DNA from: Chitinophagaceae bacterium DXS
Lineage (GTDB): Bacteria > Bacteroidota > Bacteroidia > Chitinophagales > Chitinophagaceae
DNA length: 64,000 nucleotides
NCBI GenBank assembly: GCA_030345135.1
Contig: CP128386.1
Span: forward strand, 4,818,548 to 4,882,547
Direction of reading: 5' to 3'
Shown here: in pieces, positions 36,113-44,916 of the stretch
Layout of the letters: every line of letters begins with the position of its first letter
Position numbering within the stretch: the first letter of the stretch is position 1
Translations under genes and position numbers: made by a program
Notes under the pieces: generated by a model
Database searches by the model: none
The model's input: only the letters and a program-made list of their open reading frames with translations
What the model was told of the DNA's origin: nothing

Positions 36113-39100
36113 ATGAAATCAAATTTGCTGCTAACCACTGGGGCTAAAGCAAAGCGTGCGCTTTGTCTGGTGGCCCTGTTAAATTTTTTGTCTACAGCCG
36201 TAATGGCGAAAGATAAAGACCCGCTGTTCGGTTATGAAATTGAAAAGGATATAATTATTACCGGGCAGATAACAGGAGAGAATGAAACCGCGATGGCAGG
36301 TGTAAATATTATGGAAAAGGGTACAAGTAACGGTGTATTTTCAGATAAAGATGGTAAGTTCTCCATAAAAGTGAAGGATAAAAACAGCTCTCTCATATTC
36401 TCTTTCGTAGGATATTCCATTAAGGAAATAAAAATAGGTTCTCAATCAAACTTCAACGTAAAGTTGGAAACAATTTCAAAAGATCTTGATGATGTGGTTG
36501 TGGTAGGTTATGGTACTCAGAAAAGGTCAGAGCTTACCAATGCGGTTGTGCAGGCTTCCGGAAAGGAGCTTAAGAAGTCCAACTCAATTTCACTTTCCAA
36601 TTCTTTGTCGGGCAGATTAGCCGGCGTATTTGTCAATCAAAGAAGTTCCGTTCCTGGTTTTGATGATGCACAAATCCTGGTAAGGGGTCCGAATACGTAC
36701 CGGAACAGCTCTGCATTGATCGTTATTGATGGTGTGGCGAATGCAGATCCGGATGGATTGAACCGCCTGGATCCGAATGATATAGAATCCATTTCGGTGT
36801 TGAAAGACGCCTCAGCTGCTATTTATGGTGCGCAGTCAGCAGGCGGTGTTATCCTGGTAACCACTAAACGCGGTAAAACAGGAAAACCAACATTCGATTT
36901 TGTTACTACCCAGTCATTCAACTCGCCCACAATGAAGATCAAATCTGCAGACGCATTTCAATACATGCAGGTGCTGAATGACAGAAGAGCGCTGGAAGGT
37001 ACACCGCCAGACTTCCCGGATGAATTGGTACAAGAATTTAAAACAGGTAAAAGAAGGCCTGAAAACTGGTATGATGCATTGGTTGACCCGCCTGCAAAAC
37101 AGGCGAGATACTCTCTTACCATGAGAGGTGGTACAGACAGGGTTAGATATTTCCTGTCCCTTGGAACTGCTAATCAGGGGGGCATTCTCCGTGGTGACGA
37201 TAAAACCAGGCTGAAGCAATACAACGTAAGAAGCAATGTTGATGTTACCGTTACCAAAGATTTAGAAGTTGGTCTTGATATTTCGTTAAGAGAAAAATAT
37301 ACACAAACACCTCAGGCTGGTCCTGGCGGAAACATAGAATATTTTGCAAATACCAGCCCGCTGCAGGAAGCTTATATTGGTGGAGATTACCGTTACCCCG
37401 GTGAAGGTTGGTCGCAACTGAACCCGGCAGCGAGACTCCTTAGCCCGGGATACCGCAAGTATACAGCGGATGTTGCAAGTGGTACACTGAGATTCAAATA
37501 CAACATACCGTTTGTAAAAGGACTGGCATTAGACGGGTTTGCTTCCCTGGTTAAAACCAGCAACTATAACAAGAGCTTCAACTGGACATGGTTTTACTAT
37601 GAAAAGAACCCAACAACAGGCGATATCGTTAAAAAGCCATCAAGAACTGTTGAGGATATTGGATTGAGAGAAGAGTACTACCAGAGCCAGAGAGTTACGG
37701 GTAACTTAAAACTCTCTTATAATACGGTTATAAACAAAGACCATAAGATCAGCGTGTTTGCGTCTTATGAGCAAATGGAATACAAGGACAATAACTTCTG
37801 GGCACAACGTCTCGGTTATGATTCTTATATGATCGACCAGCTTTTTGCCGGTAGTAAAAACCCTGCAAACGGAAGTAACTCAGGTACTGCATCCGAATCT
37901 TCCCGCCAGAATTATTTTGGCCGTGCAAGCTACGAATACCAGGGTAAGTACCTTCTTGGATTTAGTGCCAGATATGACGGCTCCCCCATCTTTCCTAAAG
38001 ATACCCGCTTCGGATTTTTCCCTCAGGCATCTGCTGCCTGGGTAGTTAGCAAGGAGTCCTTCATGATGAAAAGTCCGTTCAGCAATTTAAAGGTCAGGGC
38101 ATCATGGGGTCAGTTGGGTAATGACAGGGTGAATCCATTCCAATACATCGGAGCTTTCGGTTACTCTCCGGGATGGGTGGTTGATGGCGTTGACGTAAGC
38201 GGTATTGCGGCTACAACAACTCCCAATCCAAACATTACCTGGGAGGTGAGTGAAAAAACTGACCTTGGTTTAGAACTTGGCTTCCTGAACAACAAACTGA
38301 CCTTCGAAGCTGATGTTTACAGAACAAAAACATCACACATCCTGGGTCAAAGACAAGCCTCAATTCCTACATACACAGGATTGTTGCTTCCGGATGAGAA
38401 CATTGGTAAAATGGACAGCCGCGGCTTTGATTTCCAGGCTGGATACAAGACGAATATTGGCAAGGTGAACATGGCCATCAATGGTAATGTTTCTTATGCT
38501 GAAAACAAGATCATTTATTTTGATGAAACTCCTCAGGCTGAACCGTACCAGAAATTAGAAGGCAAGCCGCTTAATTCCACTTTAGTGTACAAGGCCATAG
38601 GCATTTACAGAACGCAGGAAGACCTGGATAAACATCCGCAGTATGCCGGAGCAACACTGGGCGGGCTGATTTTTGCTGACCTGAACAACGACGGTAAGAT
38701 TGACGGAAACGACAGGTATATGTTTGATGCTACTACTTTTCCTAAAGTGCAATTTGGCCTGAACGTAGCCCTGTCCTACAAAGACTTTGATTTAACGATG
38801 TTGTTCCAGGGGCAGAGTGGTGCTAAATGGCAACTGAATAACTCATTCAACTCAGGCGCTGGTGGTAATGGCCTTCAGTATGTGGCACTTAACAGTTACT
38901 CATTGAGCAATATAAATTCAGTGCTGCCTATGATTGCCCCTGTGGGCACGGCAGGTTCGGCCAGTGATTTCTGGTATCATAAAGCAACCTGGGTTCGTAT
39001 GAAGAATCTTGAACTTGGCTACAACCTGCCTTCCAGGATACTTTCCAAAGTAAGAATGTCCGGTTTGAGGGTCTATTTTTCCGGAGATAACCTGTTTATG

Positions 39101-39214
39101 CTGTACAACAATCTTAAAAAATATGGAGCCGGCGATCCCGAGTTCGTGAGTGGAAACGGTGGAGTCTATCCAAATATGAGGACATTGAGTGTTGGCTTAA
39201 ATATTACCTTCTAA
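36113..39214 (+). CDS. SusC/RagA-type TonB-dependent transporter
   Basis: Outer-membrane importer for oligosaccharides or peptides, working with the SusD lid encoded 10 bp downstream. The 1,033-residue protein has a signal peptide (cleavage near AVMA, residue 32), a CarboxypepD_reg-like domain (about 48-120), the SusC signature DDVVVVGYGTQ (126-136), a plug domain (ALIVIDGVAN, IESISVLKDASAAIYGAQSA, GGVILVTTKRG) and a large barrel ending in an aromatic strand (LSVGLNITF). No N-terminal anti-sigma-interacting (STN) domain is present, so it is probably not directly tied to an ECF sigma switch. Confidence 0.97.
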   Translation: MKSNLLLTTGAKAKRALCLVALLNFLSTAVMAKDKDPLFGYEIEKDIIITGQITGENETAMAGVNIMEKGTSNGVFSDKDGKFSIKVKDKNSSLIFSFVGYSIKEIKIGSQSNFNVKLETISKDLDDVVVVGYGTQKRSELTNAVVQASGKELKKSNSISLSNSLSGRLAGVFVNQRSSVPGFDDAQILVRGPNTYRNSSALIVIDGVANADPDGLNRLDPNDIESISVLKDASAAIYGAQSAGGVILVTTKRGKTGKPTFDFVTTQSFNSPTMKIKSADAFQYMQVLNDRRALEGTPPDFPDELVQEFKTGKRRPENWYDALVDPPAKQARYSLTMRGGTDRVRYFLSLGTANQGGILRGDDKTRLKQYNVRSNVDVTVTKDLEVGLDISLREKYTQTPQAGPGGNIEYFANTSPLQEAYIGGDYRYPGEGWSQLNPAARLLSPGYRKYTADVASGTLRFKYNIPFVKGLALDGFASLVKTSNYNKSFNWTWFYYEKNPTTGDIVKKPSRTVEDIGLREEYYQSQRVTGNLKLSYNTVINKDHKISVFASYEQMEYKDNNFWAQRLGYDSYMIDQLFAGSKNPANGSNSGTASESSRQNYFGRASYEYQGKYLLGFSARYDGSPIFPKDTRFGFFPQASAAWVVSKESFMMKSPFSNLKVRASWGQLGNDRVNPFQYIGAFGYSPGWVVDGVDVSGIAATTTPNPNITWEVSEKTDLGLELGFLNNKLTFEADVYRTKTSHILGQRQASIPTYTGLLLPDENIGKMDSRGFDFQAGYKTNIGKVNMAINGNVSYAENKIIYFDETPQAEPYQKLEGKPLNSTLVYKAIGIYRTQEDLDKHPQYAGATLGGLIFADLNNDGKIDGNDRYMFDATTFPKVQFGLNVALSYKDFDLTMLFQGQSGAKWQLNNSFNSGAGGNGLQYVALNSYSLSNINSVLPMIAPVGTAGSASDFWYHKATWVRMKNLELGYNLPSRILSKVRMSGLRVYFSGDNLFMLYNNLKKYGAGDPEFVSGNGGVYPNMRTLSVGLNITF

Positions 39215-39224
39215 TACTAAACTT

Positions 39225-41081
39225 ATGAGATATATAAGATCACAAAATAAAACACCGCGAATAGCTCTTTCTGTATTTTTATTCAGCTTAATAATTACGG
39301 TAGCAGGTGTTTCCTGTAATCACGACATACTTGATAAAAAGCCGTTGGACTCAATATCGGAGGACGCCGTTTTTAACGATCCCACATTTCTTCAAAGCTA
39401 TGTGTACAACATATACAATGGTATAAAAGCACCCTGGAAACCCGGAACCGGGGGATATGAGGCGTTGACCGACATTGCGGTTGACCAGCCTGAAACGCAC
39501 GACAGGTCCGCTGGTATTCGTGAGTATGTGCAGGGCATCATTACACCAGACAATATCACAGATCTTACCAATCTTTGGGCGGATGAGTACGGCTACATAA
39601 GAAAAGCAAACATATTCTTTGAAAAGACGGAGAACACAGTTATTGAGGCAGACAAGCTTAACCCGATGAAGGGCGAAGTACACTTTTTAAGAGCATGGAT
39701 GTATTTTGAACTGATACGTACCTATGGTGGTGTGCCAATTATCACGAAGAGCTTTAAGTTGGATGACCAAAGCTTTGAAGCCAAAAGGAACACATATGGC
39801 GAATGTGTGCAATTTATATTAAAAGACTGTGATTCGTCTATCAGCTTTTTGGATGGAGTACCTACAAAGGCCGGAAAGATAAGTAAAGCAGCGGCTTTGG
39901 GTTTAAAAGCAAGAGTGTTGTTGTATTGGGCAAGCCCATTAAACAACCCTTCAAACGACAAATCAAGATGGCAGGCTGCCGAAGTGGCTACCAAGGCTGT
40001 GATTGATGCAGGGTTTAGTTTACACCCCACGCACGATGATCTGTTTACAAAACCATTGAAGACTGATGAAACTATTTTCGGTAAGTCGTTTACGCCCGGA
40101 AACAGAATTCCTGACTGGGGCTACAACTATGACTACTGGCCTAGTGGTTTCGATGCAAGGCAGCGCCTTATGCCCACGCAGACTTTTGTGAACATGTTCC
40201 AGATGACAAACGGACAATATCCATATATGGCGGACGGAACAACTGTGAATCCCGCTTCAGGATACGATCCTCAGCAGCCCAACATAAACAGGGACCCGCG
40301 GTATTACACTTCCATCGTCTATCCGGGTGCAGGGCCGTTCACCATCAACGACGGGGCAAAGAGCACTGACAGAAGGTATGAATATTGGGAGGATGCAAAT
40401 CCTAACCCGGACAACGCACCGCCTTATGCAAATCCTAATAAGACCGATCCTAATAACGGACAAAACCTTTTTGATTTTGGACGCGACTCCAAATCATACT
40501 GGATAAAAGGGTTGACACCATTTCACTGGAGAGTTCAAACAGGATATGCATTCAGAAGACTAATGGATTTCAGTGGGCCACGCGCAAGTTTTGATTACGA
40601 CTACAGCCAGGTGATTGTGTTTATGAGGCTGGCAGAATTTTACCTGAACTATGCTGAAATTCAGATCGCTTTAGGCAATGAAGATGTAGCACGTGAATAT
40701 ATCAATAAAGTAAGGAAAAGACCATCAGTGAACATGCCGGATATCACCAGTACAGGTGCCAATCTTGTTAAAGAGTACAGAAACGAAAGAGCGGTAGAAT
40801 TGCACCTGGAAGATCAGCGTTTCTTCGATTTGAGACGTTGGAAAGCTGCGCCGGGAAACATGGATATTCCTATCCGGGGATTAACAAGTGTTAAGATGGA
40901 CTGGACAGGTGTTCCTCCTGGTGACATCAACTTGTTGGGCAAACTGTCTTACACCTATGGTGTAATTCCGGAAGCTGAGGTAAGAGTGCCGTGGAAAGGG
41001 GACTATTATTACCTGTTCCCCATACCGCATGATGAAATCAAGAAAAGTAACGGTGCACTTGAACAAAACCCGGGCTATTAG
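39225..41081 (+). CDS. SusD/RagB-type nutrient-binding lipoprotein
   Basis: Surface lid that captures glycans for the SusC channel. The 618-residue protein has lipobox VAGVSC (C31), the N-terminal SusD-like region (LDKKPLDSISEDAVFND), TPR-like helices (MKGEVHFLRAWMYFELIRTYGG) and the C-terminal signature ERAVELHLEDQRFFDLRRW. The middle holds family-specific loops rich in Asn/Pro. A strong terminator follows it, so SusC and SusD may form their own transcript. Confidence 0.96.
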   Translation: MRYIRSQNKTPRIALSVFLFSLIITVAGVSCNHDILDKKPLDSISEDAVFNDPTFLQSYVYNIYNGIKAPWKPGTGGYEALTDIAVDQPETHDRSAGIREYVQGIITPDNITDLTNLWADEYGYIRKANIFFEKTENTVIEADKLNPMKGEVHFLRAWMYFELIRTYGGVPIITKSFKLDDQSFEAKRNTYGECVQFILKDCDSSISFLDGVPTKAGKISKAAALGLKARVLLYWASPLNNPSNDKSRWQAAEVATKAVIDAGFSLHPTHDDLFTKPLKTDETIFGKSFTPGNRIPDWGYNYDYWPSGFDARQRLMPTQTFVNMFQMTNGQYPYMADGTTVNPASGYDPQQPNINRDPRYYTSIVYPGAGPFTINDGAKSTDRRYEYWEDANPNPDNAPPYANPNKTDPNNGQNLFDFGRDSKSYWIKGLTPFHWRVQTGYAFRRLMDFSGPRASFDYDYSQVIVFMRLAEFYLNYAEIQIALGNEDVAREYINKVRKRPSVNMPDITSTGANLVKEYRNERAVELHLEDQRFFDLRRWKAAPGNMDIPIRGLTSVKMDWTGVPPGDINLLGKLSYTYGVIPEAEVRVPWKGDYYYLFPIPHDEIKKSNGALEQNPGY

Positions 41082-41160
41082 ACCAGATATGGTGTTTGTG
41101 AGGCTGTTAACATTACTAGTCAATTAAGCACGTATAGGGAGTTCAGTTTTTTCTCTGCGA

Positions 41161-41204
41161 AGAGTTGGTGTTTTCTTCAATGAAAACACCTCTCTTTTTT
41201 TTCA
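41161..41204 (+). terminator. Rho-independent terminator after SusD
   Basis: GGTGTTTTC and GAAAACACC form a perfect stem around TTCAAT (41167-41190) and are followed by TCTCTTTTTTTTC. It lies about 85 bp after the SusD stop and separates the SusC/D pair from the next gene. Confidence 0.9.
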
Positions 41205-41241
41205 TTTAACGACGGCTTGTCTTTTAAAAACAAAAAGAAAT

Positions 41242-41257
41242 TGTAAGTGACCTTACA
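41242..41257. promoter_or_regulatory. Inverted repeat TGTAAG-TGAC-CTTACA before the CRTAC1-like gene
   Basis: A perfect 6-bp inverted repeat with a four-base centre, 47 bp before the start codon and just after the SusD terminator. It could be an operator for a separate promoter. Confidence 0.35.
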
Positions 41258-41304
41258 TTAAAAGCAATAAACTATTTATTACACAGGTGCAAAATGATCG
41301 AGGT

Positions 41305-44300
41305 ATGAAAGCTATTCTTTACAAAATTGTTTTTTTCTTTTTTTCTGTACTGTTTTTTTCGTGCAGACAGCATTCCACATTGTTTCGGTTAGTCTCTTCA
41401 GAACAGTCTGGAATTAAGTTTAATAATAAGATTGTAGAGAATGATTCTATCAATCCAATAGATGTTACTAACATTTATAACGGAGGAGGCGTTGGTGTTG
41501 GCGATTTTAATAACGATGGATTGCAGGACGTCTATTTCACAGGAAACATGACGTCGAATAAACTATACCTGAACAAAGGAAAGCTGCAGTTTGAAGATAT
41601 TACAAATGCAGCAGGTGTGAGCGGAAATGGCAAGTGGTGCCGTGGTGTTTCAGTGATAGATATTAACAATGACGGATGGATGGATATGTATGTTTGTGCC
41701 TCTATGGATCACAATCCCGAGGTTAGGAAAAACTTGCTTTACGTTAACCAGGGTGCAGATAATCAGGGTGTTCCCGTATTTAAGGAGATGGCGGCGTCTT
41801 ATGGCCTTGATGATACTACGCATACAACCATGGCGAGTTTTTTTGACTATGATAACGATGGGGATTTGGATGTATACCTGGTAGTAAACCAGATTCTTCC
41901 AACAGTGAATCCGTCAACTTTCAGACCCAAAATTACAGACGGATCTTTCCCGAGCACCGGCAGGCTTTACAGGAACGATTGGGATAGTTCTTTTAAACAT
42001 CCTGTATTTACAAATATTACGCAGCAGGCAGGACTCACCATCGAAGGTTATGGACATGGTGTAAATATTACAGACATTAATAAAGACGGATGGAAAGATA
42101 TTTTTGTAACCAATGATTTTTTATCGAACGATCTGTTATATATAAACAATCATGACGGAACTTTTACAGACAAAGCGGCATCATATCTAAAACATACTTC
42201 AGCTAACGGAATGGGTAATGATGTAATAGATATTAATAATGATGGATTGTCTGATATAGTTGAGCTGGACATGAATCCCGGTGATAATTATCGCAAGAAA
42301 ATGATGCTGGGTTCAAGCAGCTATCAAACATTCCAGCTGAATGACTTTTTTAAATATCAATATCAGTATGTGCGAAACTCCCTGCAGATCAACCAGGGAC
42401 CAAGAATAAATCAAAATGATTCAGTGGGTGATCCCATTTTTAGCGATATCGGTTTTTATTCAGGCGTTTCGGAAACTGACTGGAGCTGGTGCCCTTTAGT
42501 TGCTGATTTTGATAATGACGGACTTCGCGATCTGGTTGTAACCAACGGTTTCCCTAAAGATGTAACTGATCATGACTTTATAGCGTTCCGGCAGGAGTCC
42601 GCACCTATCGCTCCTGAGTCCAATACACTGGCGCAAATTCCTGAAGTTAAATTACACAACTATGGTTTTCGCAATATCGGCAATTGCCGTTTTGATGAGA
42701 TGTCGAACGATTGGGGCTTAAGCAAGCCTTCATTTTCGAACGGAGCTGCTTATGCAGATCTTGACAATGATGGTGATCTTGATATGATCATCAACAATAT
42801 CAACGATGAAGCTTCTCTATACGAGAATACATTAATGAATTCAGGCTCAAAAAATGAGCATTATTTATCCGTGCAATTAAATGGTGATTCTTTAAACCTG
42901 AATGGATTGGGTGCCTGGGTTGAATTATATTATGGCGGCAACATGCAGGCTTATGAACAAACGCCATATCGCGGATATCTTTCGTCCATACAAATGAACC
43001 CGCATTTTGGCCTGGGAACAACTACGTCGATAGATTCCCTTGTTATTAAATGGCCGGACGGAACCAAAGAGCTGCTAAGGAATGTGGCTGTAGATCAGAC
43101 AATAAAAATCAACAAAAAAAATGCAAAAGACAATTATAGCTGGCAGATGCCGGCGTTAGCGCAAAATGCAGCCTTTAAAGAAGTGACTGGTAAACTGGGC
43201 GTGCAATATGCGCATTCTCAAAAAGACTGTATTGATTTTAATATTCAAAAATTATTGCCTCATAAGTTATCCGAATACGGACCATCTTTAGCTGCCGGAG
43301 ATGTGAACGGAGATGGATTGGATGACATTATTGTGGGTGGTAATTCTTCTTTCGGAACAACTGCGTTATTACAAACGCCTACTGGTTCTTTTTTACAACG
43401 AACAATAACGAATACGATAGAGTCAGGTGACGAATATTTTCAGGATATGGGAACTACTTTGTTTGATGCAGACGGAGATGGGGATCTTGACCTTTATGTG
43501 TCCAGGGGAGGTTATGAGTGCAAGGGAAATACAGCTATCTACCAGGATCAATTTTTTGTCAACGACGGCAAAGGAAATTTTACAATCGATTCATTGGCTA
43601 TCCCCCGGAATTTAACCAGCAAATCCTGTGTAAGGGCGGTGGATTATGATAAAGATGGTGACCTTGATCTTTTTGTTGCAGGCCGGGTAAGTCCATGGAA
43701 CTATCCAAAAGCGGTATCCAGTTGTATATACAGAAATGATTCAAAAAATGGTCACATTAAATTTACTGATGTAACAAATGTTGTAGCAAAAGACCTGAAT
43801 AATATCGGCCTGGTTTGCGATGCTATGTTTACGGATTTTGACAACGATGGCTGGCAGGATCTGATAATAGCAGGAGAGTGGATGCCGGTTACTTTTTTGA
43901 AAAACAATAAGGGCAGTTTTGAAAATGTGACTGAAAGATCAGGAGTTGAAAAACAAGTGGGGTGGTGGAATAGCATCGCGGGTGGCGATTTTGATAATGA
44001 CGGCGATATTGATTATGTTATAGGAAACATGGGTCAGAACTCCTTTTTCAAAGCAAGCGAACAATATCCTGTATCCATTTACGCCAAAGACTTTGATAAC
44101 AATGATAGCTATGATGCTATTCTTTCATTGTATCTGCCATCGAGTCAGGATGATCCTTCAAAAAAAGAATATCCTGCGCCAACAAGAGATGACCTGGTAA
44201 AACAGATCATTGGGATGCGGTCCAGGTTTCAAAACTATAAGTCGTATGCCACAGCAACAATGGACCAGGTATTTAAAAAAGAGCAATTAAATGGCGCCTT

Positions 44301-44886
44301 AATTTTAAAAGCAAATGACTTCGCTTCTTGTTACTGCAGAAATGATGGCAACGGGAAATTTACATTAATGCCATTGCCATTTAAATCCCAGTTATCTGCT
44401 TTAAATGGCATTGTTGCAGACGACTTTGATGGTGATGGTAACCTTGACCTGGTGATGAATACCAACGACTACGGAACAGATGTAACCGTTGGCCGGTATG
44501 ACGCCTTAAATGGGCTAATGTTGAAAGGAGATGGAAAAGGAAATTTTACACCTCAAACCATCCGGGAAAGCGGCATTTTTATTCCGGGAAATGGAAAAGC
44601 ACTGATCAAGCTGAGAGGTAATGGAGGTAATTATTTGATGGCTGCCGGACAAAACAGAGGACCGCTTAAAATATACGAGCTTAAGAAAGAACTCAATAAT
44701 ATTCCCCTGCAACCTGGTGATGTGAGCGCTGAAATAATTTATCAGAATGGTAAGAAACAAAGAACGGAATTCAATTACGGCTCATCCTTTTTGTCGCAAT
44801 CAGCGAGGTTCATTAGCGTTGATAAAAGTATTAAGGCTGTATTTGTGTATGATAATCAGGGTAAGAAAAGAGCGTTAAGTTTTTAA
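41305..44886 (+). CDS. CRTAC1-like lipoprotein with FG-GAP/VCBS repeats and ASPIC/UnbV domain
   Basis: A 1,193-residue lipoprotein with lipobox SVLFFSC (C20); a GTG six codons earlier is a less likely start. Many calcium-binding FG-GAP/VCBS repeats are seen (GVGDFNNDGLQDVYF, VIDINNDGWMDMYV, FFDYDNDGDLDVYLV, VDYDKDGDLDLFVAGR). An ASPIC/UnbV segment follows the first repeat set (GLGAWVELYYGG, QMNPHFGLGTTTSIDSLVIKWPDG), and a second repeat set completes the protein. Such proteins are common next to SusC/D pairs in Bacteroidota and may bind glycans or act as surface scaffolds. It is 30 bp upstream of the GH92 gene. Confidence 0.9.
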   Translation: MKAILYKIVFFFFSVLFFSCRQHSTLFRLVSSEQSGIKFNNKIVENDSINPIDVTNIYNGGGVGVGDFNNDGLQDVYFTGNMTSNKLYLNKGKLQFEDITNAAGVSGNGKWCRGVSVIDINNDGWMDMYVCASMDHNPEVRKNLLYVNQGADNQGVPVFKEMAASYGLDDTTHTTMASFFDYDNDGDLDVYLVVNQILPTVNPSTFRPKITDGSFPSTGRLYRNDWDSSFKHPVFTNITQQAGLTIEGYGHGVNITDINKDGWKDIFVTNDFLSNDLLYINNHDGTFTDKAASYLKHTSANGMGNDVIDINNDGLSDIVELDMNPGDNYRKKMMLGSSSYQTFQLNDFFKYQYQYVRNSLQINQGPRINQNDSVGDPIFSDIGFYSGVSETDWSWCPLVADFDNDGLRDLVVTNGFPKDVTDHDFIAFRQESAPIAPESNTLAQIPEVKLHNYGFRNIGNCRFDEMSNDWGLSKPSFSNGAAYADLDNDGDLDMIINNINDEASLYENTLMNSGSKNEHYLSVQLNGDSLNLNGLGAWVELYYGGNMQAYEQTPYRGYLSSIQMNPHFGLGTTTSIDSLVIKWPDGTKELLRNVAVDQTIKINKKNAKDNYSWQMPALAQNAAFKEVTGKLGVQYAHSQKDCIDFNIQKLLPHKLSEYGPSLAAGDVNGDGLDDIIVGGNSSFGTTALLQTPTGSFLQRTITNTIESGDEYFQDMGTTLFDADGDGDLDLYVSRGGYECKGNTAIYQDQFFVNDGKGNFTIDSLAIPRNLTSKSCVRAVDYDKDGDLDLFVAGRVSPWNYPKAVSSCIYRNDSKNGHIKFTDVTNVVAKDLNNIGLVCDAMFTDFDNDGWQDLIIAGEWMPVTFLKNNKGSFENVTERSGVEKQVGWWNSIAGGDFDNDGDIDYVIGNMGQNSFFKASEQYPVSIYAKDFDNNDSYDAILSLYLPSSQDDPSKKEYPAPTRDDLVKQIIGMRSRFQNYKSYATATMDQVFKKEQLNGALILKANDFASCYCRNDGNGKFTLMPLPFKSQLSALNGIVADDFDGDGNLDLVMNTNDYGTDVTVGRYDALNGLMLKGDGKGNFTPQTIRESGIFIPGNGKALIKLRGNGGNYLMAAGQNRGPLKIYELKKELNNIPLQPGDVSAEIIYQNGKKQRTEFNYGSSFLSQSARFISVDKSIKAVFVYDNQGKKRALSF

Positions 44887-44916
44887 TCAGTATAACCACA
44901 TAATAATTATACCACG

